Both the position numbers and the translations under genes were made by a program. The notes below the pieces were generated by a model. It worked only from the letters and a program-made list of their open reading frames with translations, was not told the origin of the DNA and searched no databases. DNA of 64,000 nt from Cognatundibacterium oligocarboniphilum (GTDB taxonomy: Bacteria; Pseudomonadota; Gammaproteobacteria; Burkholderiales; Burkholderiaceae_D), in assembly GCF_013377855.1 (NCBI RefSeq), contig NZ_JABXYJ010000004.1, positions 248,001-312,000 on the forward strand, given 5' to 3'. How positions within the stretch are numbered: the stretch's first letter is position 1; the number at the start of each line of letters is the position of its first letter. Shown here in pieces: positions 55,524 to 64,000 of the stretch.

Positions 55524-55889
55524 ATGTCATTGCGTCATATTGCTGTACTGGCGGTTTTTCCGCTGCTGCTGAGTGCCTGCGACCGGCTGGGGATTGCTGA
55601 TCCTGCCAGAGAGGCGGCACAGAAAGAGGCGGACGCACGTGCGACCGGCAGCGCCTGCCGTCATGCCGGCCGCGCGATTGAAGACTGCTATGCGCTCAAT
55701 CCTGATGCGGCGCGTTCTGCGGTGTACGCCGGCTGGAAAGAGATGAATGACTATATGCGCGAAAATAAAATCGAGAACGTGAAGCCGGAGATTGCGCATA
55801 ACGCACCGGTCGCCGATGAGAATGCCAGCGCGTCCGAATCCGCTTCTGCTTCCGCCTCTGCTTCCGCATCGGGCAAGTCCAAAAAATAA
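55524..55889 (+). CDS. Small lipoprotein with Ala-Ser repeat tail
   Basis: The 121-residue protein has a lipoprotein signal (MSLRHIAVLAVFPLLLSAC, Cys 19), a middle part with three Cys (ACRHAGRAIEDCYALNP) and a C-terminal low-complexity run of alternating Ala and Ser (about 102-116) ending GKSKK. The repeat is coded by alternating GCN/TCN codons, so slippage can change its length. The upstream in-frame codons from 55395 are not used, as they lack a signal. No family recognised. Confidence 0.72.
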   Translation: MSLRHIAVLAVFPLLLSACDRLGIADPAREAAQKEADARATGSACRHAGRAIEDCYALNPDAARSAVYAGWKEMNDYMRENKIENVKPEIAHNAPVADENASASESASASASASASGKSKK

Positions 55890-55961
55890 ACGGATAGATC
55901 TACTGACCTTTGTCCTGTCTGCTCATCAGGCGGGCGATATTGTTTTTCTGATTTTCTGAAC

Positions 55962-56471
55962 ATGTTCACGATACGACTCATGCAGGAACAAGACCTGGAC
56001 GCGGTGTTTCATGTCCAGACCCAGGCTTATGTCCCGCAGATGGTGGAGTCGATGGTCTTGTTGCGCGAACGCCTGCAGGTCGCTGCCAACTGCTGCTGGG
56101 TGGCTTGCGATGCTTTGGGTGCAGGGGCGTATCTGATGAGCTATCCTTCCGTGTCCGGAAAAATTTCCCGGTTGGGAGAGTCTTTTTGGGTTGCGGCAAT
56201 GCCTGATACCCTGTATCTGCACGATGTTGCAGTCGGCCAGCGTCTGGCAGGTAAAGGGATCGGCGTGGCTCTGATACAGCAGGCATTACAGTATGCGCGT
56301 CAGCAGGGATGGCGTCATGTCGGGCTGGTATCGGTACAAGACACCCTGGCGTTCTGGCAAAAGCAGGGATTCAGCGTATGTGAAGGGCCGCCCCCCGGGC
56401 AGGAAGTTGCGTTGCAGACCTACTCAGGGGTAGCGTATTACTGTGAAAGGAAGCTGGATTTTCCGGACTGA
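55962..56471 (+). CDS. GNAT-family N-acetyltransferase
   Basis: The 169-residue protein has the GNAT fold with the acetyl-CoA-binding motif VGQRLAGKGIGVALIQQALQ (about 87-106; Q/RxxGxG/A form) and FWQKQGFSVCEGP near residue 133. It starts MFTIRLMQEQDLDAVF, typical of the family. It may acetylate a small amine or protein N-terminus; substrate unknown. It stands alone. Confidence 0.9.
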   Translation: MFTIRLMQEQDLDAVFHVQTQAYVPQMVESMVLLRERLQVAANCCWVACDALGAGAYLMSYPSVSGKISRLGESFWVAAMPDTLYLHDVAVGQRLAGKGIGVALIQQALQYARQQGWRHVGLVSVQDTLAFWQKQGFSVCEGPPPGQEVALQTYSGVAYYCERKLDFPD

Positions 56472-56492
56472 ATCAGGTGGCCGGAACTGTGA

Positions 56493-56762
56493 TTATTCCT
56501 CGGTCTGATCCTGTTGTTTTTTTCCTTTCTGCTTGTGGTAAATGATTTTCTTTTTACCGCCTTCGCAAACGCCGACAACCCGTAATTTGGTTTCGGTTTC
56601 TTTGGGTACGATTTTGAGCGTGTAGTCGTTCACGCCCTTGCGTTCCAGTTTCGCATGGACTTTCTCTGCAATTGCCTCACAGGGAGTGATCGCCGCCCAG
56701 GATGAGGCACTGCCAAGCAAAGAAATGGCTACCAGACTTTGAGCCACGAAGTATTGATTCAT
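56493..56762 (-). CDS. DUF1161 small exported protein
   Basis: The 89-residue protein has a signal peptide (ending SWAA) and the DUF1161 pattern CEAIAEKVHAKLERKGVNDY with EGGKKKIIY near the end. It ends with a Lys/Gln/Glu-rich tail. It overlaps the M20 gene stop by 4 bp and so is translated behind it. The family has no known function. Confidence 0.85.
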   Translation of the reverse strand: MNQYFVAQSLVAISLLGSASSWAAITPCEAIAEKVHAKLERKGVNDYTLKIVPKETETKLRVVGVCEGGKKKIIYHKQKGKKQQDQTEE

Positions 56763-58246
56763 TTTGTCTTCTCCTGTTCCATGGATGATTTGCTGCTGTT
56801 AATCAGAAGCTGGTGGTAAAAACGTATCATTTCTACATAATTTTTAACAGAGATGCGTTCATTGGTTCCATGAAAACGTGGTAAATCATCACTCGTGGCA
56901 CGGACCGGCGAAAATTTGAAAATATGTTGGCTGAGTTTTTCAAAATGACGTGAATCCGTTGCTCCCAGCATCAGGCCGGGAGCAACGATGGTGTCGGCGA
57001 ACACTTCGCGCACTGTCCGGTTCAGTGTCTGGTAAGCCGCCGAATCTGAGGCGGCCACCTGCGATGGCTCCGAGTTACCCGGTAAAGCGGTGATATGCAG
57101 CGCATCGTTGCCGACAGTTTTTCGGATGTGCTCAATCATGCTGGCCTGCGTATCACCTGGCAAGGTGCGAAAATTGACCGTGGCATCGATATGGCCCGGC
57201 AATACATTGTCCTTGTTGCCCGCATGAATAGTGGTCAGCGCAGTCGTGGTGCGCAGGATCGCGTTGGTGCTGCCGGCTTTTTCGAGCTGACTTTGCACCA
57301 GCGGGCCAAACAGCCACAGATTCGATAGCAACACCCGGTTCACGCCATCCATTTCGGGTGCAATCGTTTGAAACATATCCAGTGCCACGCCGCGTATATT
57401 GGCAGGTAGCTGTTGCTGTTCAAGCTGGTTTAATGCTGTGCTCATCATGCCGATGGCTGTCTTTTGCGGTGGCATGGAAGAATGTCCGGGCGTAGCATCC
57501 AGACTCAGATGGACGCTGGCATAGCCCTTTTCTGCCACGCCGATCAGAGCCGCAGCAGGTTTCAGTCCTTTCAGGATACCTTCTGTCACAAGCATTCCTT
57601 CATCCAGAATGAAGGCGAATTGCAGATGCCTGCTTTCGAGCAACTGTGCAATGACTTTCGCACCCTGCAGGCCGCCGACCTCTTCATCGTGGCCGAATGC
57701 CAGGTAAATGGTACGGTGCGGTTTGTAGCCATCGGCCAGCAGCCTTTCAACAGCCTCCATGATGGCAAACAGATTGCCTTTATCGTCCCATGCACCGCGT
57801 CCCCAGATCATGCCGTCTTTGACGATACCGGCGAAGGGCGGCTGTTCCCATCGCGCTTCTGTTCCCGGCGCGATCGGCACCACATCCTGATGCGCCATCA
57901 GCAGCACGGGCTGGGCGTTCGGATCGCTACCTTCCCAGCGGTACAGCAGGCTATGGCCGCCAATGACTTCCCGTTGCAACTGACGATGGATCAGCGGGAA
58001 CGATGTTGCCATGTGTTGATGCAGCTGCCGGAATTCTTCCTGAGCGGTCTGGCCGTCGCCGGCTGAGATGGTTTTGATGCGCAGAGCACCAGCCAGTCTG
58101 CCGGAGAGCGCATTTTCGTCAAGACTGAGCATTGGTGCTGGGGTAACCGGGATTTGCCGGGATGCGTGACGCCATGTATTTCCGGCGATGATTAAAATCA
58201 ATAACAATAAAATGCCTGAAAGCAATAAAATAATCCGTCTGGTCAT
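56759..58246 (-). CDS. M20-family membrane-anchored peptidase (PM20D1/carboxypeptidase S-like)
   Basis: The 495-residue protein has an N-terminal signal anchor (about 3-22), then the M20 metal site: LLMAHQDVVPIAP (His and Asp near 115-117), WGRGAWDDKGNLFAIMEAV (metal-bridging Asp), GHDEEVGGLQGA (catalytic Glu) and the C-terminal His in ATDSRHFEKL. The layout matches carboxypeptidase S and PM20D1. It is likely periplasmic and releases amino acids from N-acyl or peptide substrates. It is followed by the DUF1161 gene with a 4-bp overlap. Confidence 0.9.
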   Translation of the reverse strand: MTRRIILLLSGILLLLILIIAGNTWRHASRQIPVTPAPMLSLDENALSGRLAGALRIKTISAGDGQTAQEEFRQLHQHMATSFPLIHRQLQREVIGGHSLLYRWEGSDPNAQPVLLMAHQDVVPIAPGTEARWEQPPFAGIVKDGMIWGRGAWDDKGNLFAIMEAVERLLADGYKPHRTIYLAFGHDEEVGGLQGAKVIAQLLESRHLQFAFILDEGMLVTEGILKGLKPAAALIGVAEKGYASVHLSLDATPGHSSMPPQKTAIGMMSTALNQLEQQQLPANIRGVALDMFQTIAPEMDGVNRVLLSNLWLFGPLVQSQLEKAGSTNAILRTTTALTTIHAGNKDNVLPGHIDATVNFRTLPGDTQASMIEHIRKTVGNDALHITALPGNSEPSQVAASDSAAYQTLNRTVREVFADTIVAPGLMLGATDSRHFEKLSQHIFKFSPVRATSDDLPRFHGTNERISVKNYVEMIRFYHQLLINSSKSSMEQEKTK

Positions 58247-58417
58247 GATGATGTCTCTTTATACTGATTAGAATAATTGTCGGATACTACTTCTCATCAT
58301 TTCACATCTCTTACTTCTCTGGCAACATAAAGTGGCGCGAGTGTCGGATGTGAACACAGTCGGCTGAAGCTGGCCTGATAATCTGATAAACCCGAATCTG
58401 AGCGATATAACTTTTTG

Positions 58418-60589
58418 ATGAAAACCGCAGCATTACATACTGGCCGGATTGCAAAGGGACTGGCGTTGTGCCTGATCATGGCAATTGTGCTGGCGGCCGG
58501 TGCGTTTGTGTATACGCTGCGCTTGCAGGAAATCAGGAAATGGGAGAAACAGACCGAGACTTACAGCATTGTGCTGGCCGAGTCGACCAGCCTGCAGATG
58601 GATTTTGCCTACGCTGCGCTGGGCAATATTGCTGAACGCATTCAGGATCGCTGGAGTATCAGCGCCGAATATTTGTCGACCAAGCTGGGGACCTATGATT
58701 TTCATCAGTTCCTGAATGAAAAGGTCGCTTTATTTCCATCGATTGAGGTGATTTCGATTCTGGATGTGGATGGTCGGGTGATCAGTACTTCCCGCGCTTT
58801 TCCGGCACCGGATTACAGTCTGGATGACCGCGATTACTTTCAGGTGCAGCGTGATAATCCGGTGCTGGGAACTTATCTGAGTAATCCTGTGCGCAGTAAA
58901 GCGACGGGGAAATGGCTGTTTTTTTTAAGTCAGCGGCTGACAGGCAGTGACGGTGAATTTATCGGAGTTGTGACGCTCGGCATCTCACCGGATTTTTATA
59001 CCGGTTTTTATCAGAAACTGGGCTCGGAAGGGCATACCTCCATCAGCCTGCTGCGCAATGACTTCACTTTCCTTGCGCGCTGGCCTGAGAACGATGCCGT
59101 GATGGGCAAGAAAAATACGACAGGCAGCACATATCACCTGATTCACGATCTGCAGAAAAATTCCGGCGTACTCATTACGGATGGCGCACCCATGTCCGAC
59201 GGCGGAGTGATCAGAACCCGCATGACGGCCATACAGTCGTTGAAAAAATATCCGCTGATTATCAATTTTTCCATCGACCCTGAATTGTATCTGTCTGACT
59301 GGCGCACGATGACGACGGCGATTGCCATCGTCGCTCTGGCAGCGATTGCCGCAGTTGTTGCTGCGTTCCGGGTGCTGATTCGGTTATCCCAGCAAAAAGA
59401 CCACGACATGCAGGTCATGACCGGATTGAAGCGCGAGGCCGATATCATCAACCGTAGCCAGGCCGGATTACTCCATAGCCTGACCGAACAGCAAAAGGCA
59501 CTCAAAGATTCGTCCGACCGCTTGCAGGCTATTTTCCAGAATGCGGCGGACGGTATTGTGATGATTGATGATGCCGGTATGATTGAAACAATGAATCCGG
59601 CGGCGCTCGGCATCTTTGGTTATAGCCAGAACGCATTGCCTGCCGACAGCAGCCGGCTTTTTTCCAGCCTGCGTCAGTTGGATGTACCGGGATTATCTGT
59701 CGTATCCGATGAATCTCTGGAGAATAGTCCGGTGCGGATGGAAACGGAGTGCCTGCGTAAGAATGGCACGCTGTTTCCGGCTGAATTATCCGTCAGCAGA
59801 TATCGTTTGGCAGGACAGCGCAAGATCATAATCACCATGCGGGATATTTCTGAGCGTCGCAAGATCGAGCGCATGAAAAATGAGTTCATTTCAACCGTCA
59901 GCCATGAGTTGCGGACGCCGCTGACCGCGATACGCGGCGCATTAGGTTTGCTGGCTGGCGGTGCTGCCGGAGATATCCCTCTCACATTATCGCCGCTGAT
60001 TTCGATAGCGAACAAGAACAGCGAAACTCTGGCGCGCCTGATTAATGATTTACTGGATATACAGAAAATCGAAGCCGGGAAAATGGATTTCAGTTTTGAA
60101 CGGCTGAACGTGCTCAATTTGCTGGACAATGCTGCACACAATAATCAAAGCCTTGCCGAGAGCCAGGGGGTTCGTATTGAGCTCGATACAGATCCGGCGA
60201 TGCCGCCGGAAACGGCTGTACTGGTGGATTATGGCCGCTTCCAGCAAGTGATGGCGAACCTGATTTCCAATGCCTGCAAATATTCGCCCTCCGGCAGCAA
60301 AGTCCGCTTAATGGCGATGCTGACTGATGCGCGCAGTCTGCGGGTGGCGGTGTCGGATCAGGGCGAAGGTGTGCCGGATAATTTCCATGACCGGATATTT
60401 AATAAATTTTCTCAGGCAGATTCTTCCGACACCCGGGCCAAAGGTGGCACCGGGCTGGGGCTGGCGATTTCCAGATTGCTGGTGCAACAAATGCATGGCG
60501 AAATCGGGTTTTATAACCTGCCTGCTGAACAGGGTGGCGGTGCCTATTTTTTTATTGATTTGCCAGTCGCTGATGCTGAAACTGCCTGA
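58418..60589 (+). CDS. Orphan sensor histidine kinase with dCache and PAS domains
   Basis: The 723-residue kinase has a membrane helix (about 13-33), an extracytoplasmic double-Cache sensor (about 40-290, with SLDDRDYFQVQRDN and PVRSKATGKWLFFLSQRL), a second helix (about 300-320), a coiled coil, a PAS domain (about 365-480), the phospho-accepting His 496 in STVSHELRTPLTA and the ATPase with NLISNACKYS, DQGEGVP and GTGLGLAIS. The ATG at 58418 is used; the TTG before it is also possible. No receiver or regulator gene is next to it. Cache domains bind small organic acids or amino acids, so a nutrient signal is likely. Confidence 0.9.
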   Translation: MKTAALHTGRIAKGLALCLIMAIVLAAGAFVYTLRLQEIRKWEKQTETYSIVLAESTSLQMDFAYAALGNIAERIQDRWSISAEYLSTKLGTYDFHQFLNEKVALFPSIEVISILDVDGRVISTSRAFPAPDYSLDDRDYFQVQRDNPVLGTYLSNPVRSKATGKWLFFLSQRLTGSDGEFIGVVTLGISPDFYTGFYQKLGSEGHTSISLLRNDFTFLARWPENDAVMGKKNTTGSTYHLIHDLQKNSGVLITDGAPMSDGGVIRTRMTAIQSLKKYPLIINFSIDPELYLSDWRTMTTAIAIVALAAIAAVVAAFRVLIRLSQQKDHDMQVMTGLKREADIINRSQAGLLHSLTEQQKALKDSSDRLQAIFQNAADGIVMIDDAGMIETMNPAALGIFGYSQNALPADSSRLFSSLRQLDVPGLSVVSDESLENSPVRMETECLRKNGTLFPAELSVSRYRLAGQRKIIITMRDISERRKIERMKNEFISTVSHELRTPLTAIRGALGLLAGGAAGDIPLTLSPLISIANKNSETLARLINDLLDIQKIEAGKMDFSFERLNVLNLLDNAAHNNQSLAESQGVRIELDTDPAMPPETAVLVDYGRFQQVMANLISNACKYSPSGSKVRLMAMLTDARSLRVAVSDQGEGVPDNFHDRIFNKFSQADSSDTRAKGGTGLGLAISRLLVQQMHGEIGFYNLPAEQGGGAYFFIDLPVADAETA

Positions 60590-60590
60590 A

Positions 60591-61796
60591 TCAGAGTAAG
60601 CCGATTTCTTTGGCGCGGACGCCCTGAAAAACGGTATTGAGCTGCTGACTGTTCAGACCGTACAGGCGACCAAACAATCCACCGAGGATGGCGCGGTACT
60701 CGTTTAAGACGGGGTAGTCGCGGTTCTGGAATAGCTGCCCCGGCGTCAGACTGATCTGCTCCCCCAGTATCTGGCCACCGCGCACATTGCCGCCCATGAC
60801 CCAATAAACACTGCCATGTCCGTGATCTGTACCGCGTTTGCCGTTTTCGCGAAAGGTGCGGCCAAATTCGCTGATGACCACCACGGTGGTTTGCTGCCAC
60901 TGGCTGCCCATGCCATCGCGGAATGCGGTCAGACCGCGGCCAAGTTCATCCAGTTTCCCGGCCAGCATGCCTTTGGCGGCACCCTGATCGACATGCGTAT
61001 CCCAACCGCCGATATCGACGAAACCCAAGGTATATTTGTCCCGCATCATTTTCGCGATGCGTTGCGCTTCCAGCGTAAAACTCTTGGTGGTAATGGCGTT
61101 ACGGTTGGCGGCGTCCATTTCTTCCTGCATTTCGCGAGCGACTTCCTGCCGGACTGTAAAGCCTTCATTGACCTGCTGCGCCAGCCCGGTCTGACCGTAC
61201 ATTTTTTCAATCAGCTGGCTTTGCCGCGCATCGAGGTTCTGACGGGAGATATTTCTGACGGCCGTATTCACGACCTCTGCCTGGCCTTGCATCGCCAGCG
61301 GCAACTGATCGGTAAACGCCATTGCGGGCACCGGGCCGCCGCTGCTATTTAACACGGCAGCCAGCCGGTTCATGAAGCCGGAATGGAAATCACGGCGCCC
61401 ATTCAATGGCTGCCCCAGTTCGATACTGTCCTGTGTTTCAAAATGACTGCGTGACAGATCATCAGTACCTGCAAACGGAACGAAGGCAATTTCATTTTGC
61501 AAATACAGCGGATAGATACTGTCGCGCAGTACCGGATGCAAGCCCCAGTCGGCATTCAGTGCCAGTGCTGAATCGGCGCCAGTGCCCGGACGGGCGATGG
61601 CAATGTTGGGACGGGATTCGTAATAAAAACTGCTGCCGGTTGGTACCAGCAAATGACAGGCATCATAGCCGCCGCGCAGAAAAACCAGCAACAGCTTGTT
61701 CTGTACAGTCGGCGCTGCCAGCAACTGACTGCTGTAGCTCAGTGCGGGTAGGGCTGTCAGGGCAGCCATGCGTTGCAGAAGTTGACGGCGATCCAT
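60591..61796 (-). CDS. DUF1501 protein, probably Tat-exported
   Basis: The 401-residue protein begins MDRRQLLQRMAALTALPALS, a twin-arginine signal, and carries the sulfatase-like DUF1501 pattern with VFLRGGYDACHLLVP near residue 38, FAGTDDLSRSHFETQD, GFVDIGGWDTHVDQG and VVVISEFGRTFREN, TDHGHGS with metal-like His and Asp. It is 24 bp behind the DUF1800 gene; the two are a conserved pair found widely, without proven function. Confidence 0.9.
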   Translation of the reverse strand: MDRRQLLQRMAALTALPALSYSSQLLAAPTVQNKLLLVFLRGGYDACHLLVPTGSSFYYESRPNIAIARPGTGADSALALNADWGLHPVLRDSIYPLYLQNEIAFVPFAGTDDLSRSHFETQDSIELGQPLNGRRDFHSGFMNRLAAVLNSSGGPVPAMAFTDQLPLAMQGQAEVVNTAVRNISRQNLDARQSQLIEKMYGQTGLAQQVNEGFTVRQEVAREMQEEMDAANRNAITTKSFTLEAQRIAKMMRDKYTLGFVDIGGWDTHVDQGAAKGMLAGKLDELGRGLTAFRDGMGSQWQQTTVVVISEFGRTFRENGKRGTDHGHGSVYWVMGGNVRGGQILGEQISLTPGQLFQNRDYPVLNEYRAILGGLFGRLYGLNSQQLNTVFQGVRAKEIGLL

Positions 61797-61820
61797 ACAT
61801 TATCCTTTGATTATTAAAAA

Positions 61821-63395
61821 TCAGCGCCGCATCATCTCGGGCGATGCCAGAAACAGCATATTCCACTCTGCTGGTGTTTTTGCCTGTTCTAATGTCTGCT
61901 GGGTGTCTTTCCCTAACGTCTGACTGAGCGTTTTGACATACATGGAATTGGCCAGTGCGGGTGCTGGCGGTTTTTCCAGCATAGTCTGATTATCTGTCTT
62001 GAACAGTGCCGGCGTGCCGGCAGATAAAGCCCGTGCGACATCAAACCGTGTTGCCATCTGGCCCGGGCTGGCCCAGGCGCTTTCTGTCATCGCATAACCG
62101 TCTGGCGTCTGCCTGCCATTCAGCGGTTCACCCATCATGTTCAGCCAGTTCAGGATGGGACCGGTATTGACGATGCAATTACCGTCGTATGCCAGACGGA
62201 TCGATGAGACGGTGTAATGCAGCGGGTCTTTGAATTTATTACCGAGCGAAGCGATAAATTCGGGCGATTCAAACATGGTCAGCAAAGTGCGCGGGATATT
62301 GCCGTCGCTTTCCAGAAAGGTTTTTGCCATGTTTTGTATCAGCGCCTCGGATGGTGTGTCGGAAACAAAGTAAACCGCCATTTTCTGGCTGATGTAGCGG
62401 GCGGTTGCAGGCTGCCTGCTCAACAGGGTCAGTACATCTTCCAGTTCGTTTAATCCTCGTCCCGGGATGCGTGTTCCCAGAATCTGCTTTTCGCCAAAAT
62501 CATGGCGTTGCGGATTGAATTCAAATAAACCGTGGCGCACATAAACACGGCTCAGTTCGGGGCGGATTTTGGGGTTGTTTGGTGTGAGATTCACGCCGAC
62601 GCCGGTCAGTACCCGTGCCAGTTCCTGCACATCACGCTGGGTATAGCCGCTGTTGACGCCCATGGTGTGCAGCTCCATGAGTTCACGTGCGTAGTTTTCG
62701 TTGATGCGGTTGACAGCATTGTGCTCATTGTCCAGGTAACGCAGCATCGCGGGATGATAGACCGTTGCTTTGAGCAGATCCCGGAAATTGCCGAGCGCAT
62801 GCGGGCGGATGGCGTTTTCTTCAAAATCACCCAGCATGGCGCGCAGATTATGCTTGCCGCTGTGGATGTTGAAATGATTCATCCAGAACCAGGTCATCTG
62901 TTCCTGCAACTGGTTTGGGGAATAAATGTCGCGTAGCAGGGAACGTGTCATCGCTTCGCGCGCCAGGCGATTCAGCTCCTGCTGATAATCTTTGCGCAGG
63001 CTGTCGTCAGTGCCTTTTTGCTGCTCTGCGGCGATACGTCTTTTCTCCAGCGCAAAAATCATCTGGTCCAGCGGCTGTTGCGAAATCGTCATGGCGCTGA
63101 TCTGCGCCTGCACCACTGGCGGAACGACCGTCGCACGCCCCCACAATTGTTGATGCAAAAAGAGATCTGTCCCGACGGCCTGCAACTGTTGATAAGTAGA
63201 AAAATTACTGCCCCAGGTCACGCGGTTTAATAGTTGTTCTGGCTTGACTCCTGCCTGACTAAGCACCTTGCTGGCGGGAGGCGGTGATTTATAAGTTGCT
63301 GTATTCGTACCGGAGGGTGACTGATGCGCACAGGCAGCCAGCAGACACACGAAACTTGTGGAAACGAAACGCGAAAGGGGTGCAGCGGTTAACAT
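61821..63395 (-). CDS. DUF1800 lipoprotein
   Basis: The 524-residue protein has a lipoprotein signal (ending CLLAAC, Cys 22) and the DUF1800 pattern: LLNRVTWGSNFSTYQQLQAV, MTWFWMNHFNIHSGKHNLRA, ENYARELMELHTMGVNSGYT and DVQELARVLTGVG. It is upstream of and co-transcribed with the DUF1501 gene. The pair is likely periplasmic; roles in envelope or secreted-polymer handling have been proposed for similar pairs, but nothing is shown here. No function is assigned. Confidence 0.9.
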   Translation of the reverse strand: MLTAAPLSRFVSTSFVCLLAACAHQSPSGTNTATYKSPPPASKVLSQAGVKPEQLLNRVTWGSNFSTYQQLQAVGTDLFLHQQLWGRATVVPPVVQAQISAMTISQQPLDQMIFALEKRRIAAEQQKGTDDSLRKDYQQELNRLAREAMTRSLLRDIYSPNQLQEQMTWFWMNHFNIHSGKHNLRAMLGDFEENAIRPHALGNFRDLLKATVYHPAMLRYLDNEHNAVNRINENYARELMELHTMGVNSGYTQRDVQELARVLTGVGVNLTPNNPKIRPELSRVYVRHGLFEFNPQRHDFGEKQILGTRIPGRGLNELEDVLTLLSRQPATARYISQKMAVYFVSDTPSEALIQNMAKTFLESDGNIPRTLLTMFESPEFIASLGNKFKDPLHYTVSSIRLAYDGNCIVNTGPILNWLNMMGEPLNGRQTPDGYAMTESAWASPGQMATRFDVARALSAGTPALFKTDNQTMLEKPPAPALANSMYVKTLSQTLGKDTQQTLEQAKTPAEWNMLFLASPEMMRR

Positions 63396-63538
63396 GAGAA
63401 CTCATTTCTCCGGACACAATCAACGGTCGTCAGCATACAACGGATTACCCGCAGAATAGATGACTGTGACAGGAAAAATAGTGGGACTGACGGTAATTCA
63501 ATCGCTTACATTTCTTCAGGGAAATGTAAGCAATGTTG

Positions 63539-64000
63539 TCAGACGATATCGCTATCGTCGCTGATCCCGGCGTCTGTATCGGTGAAGTCTGTCGTGAAGT
63601 CCGGTGAGCTGGCAGGTTCCGGATTTTGTGAAAAATAACCGGGGATCATGCCGCCTTCATTAGACGTCAGTTGTTGATTCATGGACTGGTCGGTGAGCAC
63701 GGAGTGCTGCGATCCGCCACCAATCAGATGGCTCAGTCCCTGATACAAAAAGGCACCGGCGGCGACACCGGCAGCGGTTGCTGCCACATTACCCAGCAGG
63801 CTGCCACCCTGACCACCGAAAAAACTGCTGCCCGACTGCGGGATAGCTGTTGCTGCAAAAGGCGCGCTGGCGGCAGCGGTTCCGTAGGTCGTCAAAGGAT
63901 TGCCGGTAACGGATGTTGCTGCTGGCGCATTGACAGCGACAGTAACCGGAGCCGGACTCAGTGGGCGGGTGCTGGCGCTATTGCCCCAGGCGCTGCTGGC
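63539..64000 (-). CDS. DUF2076 family protein, 5' part missing
   Basis: The frame is open from the right window edge to a stop at 63539, so only the last 153 residues are visible. They show a Pro/Ala-rich linker, then the typical GGQGGSLLGNVAATAAGVAAG and FLYQGLSHLIGGG and an acidic tail (DFTDTDAGISDDSDIV), as in DUF2076 proteins, whose conserved N-terminal domain would lie beyond the edge. The inner TTG at 63895 is not the true start. Function unknown; the family is often membrane-associated. Confidence 0.85.
   Translation of the reverse strand, partial: ASSAWGNSASTRPLSPAPVTVAVNAPAATSVTGNPLTTYGTAAASAPFAATAIPQSGSSFFGGQGGSLLGNVAATAAGVAAGAFLYQGLSHLIGGGSQHSVLTDQSMNQQLTSNEGGMIPGYFSQNPEPASSPDFTTDFTDTDAGISDDSDIV

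Noticed and set aside
1-64000. CRISPR arrays, rRNA operons, complete tRNA genes, prophage or integrase genes
   Set aside because: No regular spaced repeats, rRNA signatures, closed cloverleaves or recombinase genes were found on either strand.

Overview
The window is chromosomal DNA of a betaproteobacterium, most likely of the order Burkholderiales and close to the Oxalobacteraceae. The reasons are the gene order around the replication origin (dnaN, dnaA, origin region, rpmH, rnpA, yidD, yidC, mnmE), the rsmB-DUF4390-ntrY-ntrX order, Burkholderiales-type 16-strand porins and small proteins typical of betaproteobacteria (DUF3567, DUF1840). Genus and species cannot be fixed from the sequence alone. 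The window cuts dnaN at the left edge and a DUF2076 gene at the right edge.

Layout. 1-6.9 kb: origin of replication neighbourhood and core translation, RNA-processing and membrane-insertion genes. 7.1-13.6 kb: seven tightly coupled minus-strand genes for a surface sugar, visibly A+T-richer than the core, ending beside a decayed IS5-type transposase (13.96-14.34 kb); this is an acquired island. 14.9-17 kb: YciI-like protein, glutamine amidotransferase, LysR regulator. 17-21.8 kb: four-gene BMP-type ABC importer, probably for nucleosides or purines. 22-33.3 kb: glycerate kinase, serine hydrolase, phosphoesterase lipoprotein, TonB-dependent receptor, porin with a short PstS-like protein, chemoreceptor, ClpP-like protease. 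33.4-45.7 kb: purine and urate breakdown. 45.8-64 kb: housekeeping and signalling genes (NtrYX-like pair, rsmB), several small lipoproteins and hydrolases, an orphan sensor kinase and a DUF1501/DUF1800 pair.

The best-defined metabolic unit is a complete urate route. PuuD oxidises urate to 5-hydroxyisourate, UraH and UraD convert this to (S)-allantoin, PuuE opens it to allantoate, allantoicase yields ureidoglycolate, and AllA releases glyoxylate and urea. The genes form two divergent operons around a GntR regulator. Two identical 12-bp palindromes, ATTGTCGACAAT, lie in the divergent promoter region and are very probably its operators. An adenine-deaminase-type enzyme and XdhC (xanthine dehydrogenase maturation) lie nearby and would feed the route, but the dehydrogenase subunits themselves are not in the window.

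The most interesting items are two tandem small RNA genes at 34.9 and 35.1 kb, each carrying two anti-Shine-Dalgarno stretches and its own terminator; the glycan island, which contains all parts of a lipid-linked sugar transfer system (two GT2 enzymes, an SMR-type flippase candidate and a GT-C-like membrane enzyme); and a class D beta-lactamase-like protein with an altered third motif, placed directly behind the urate operon.
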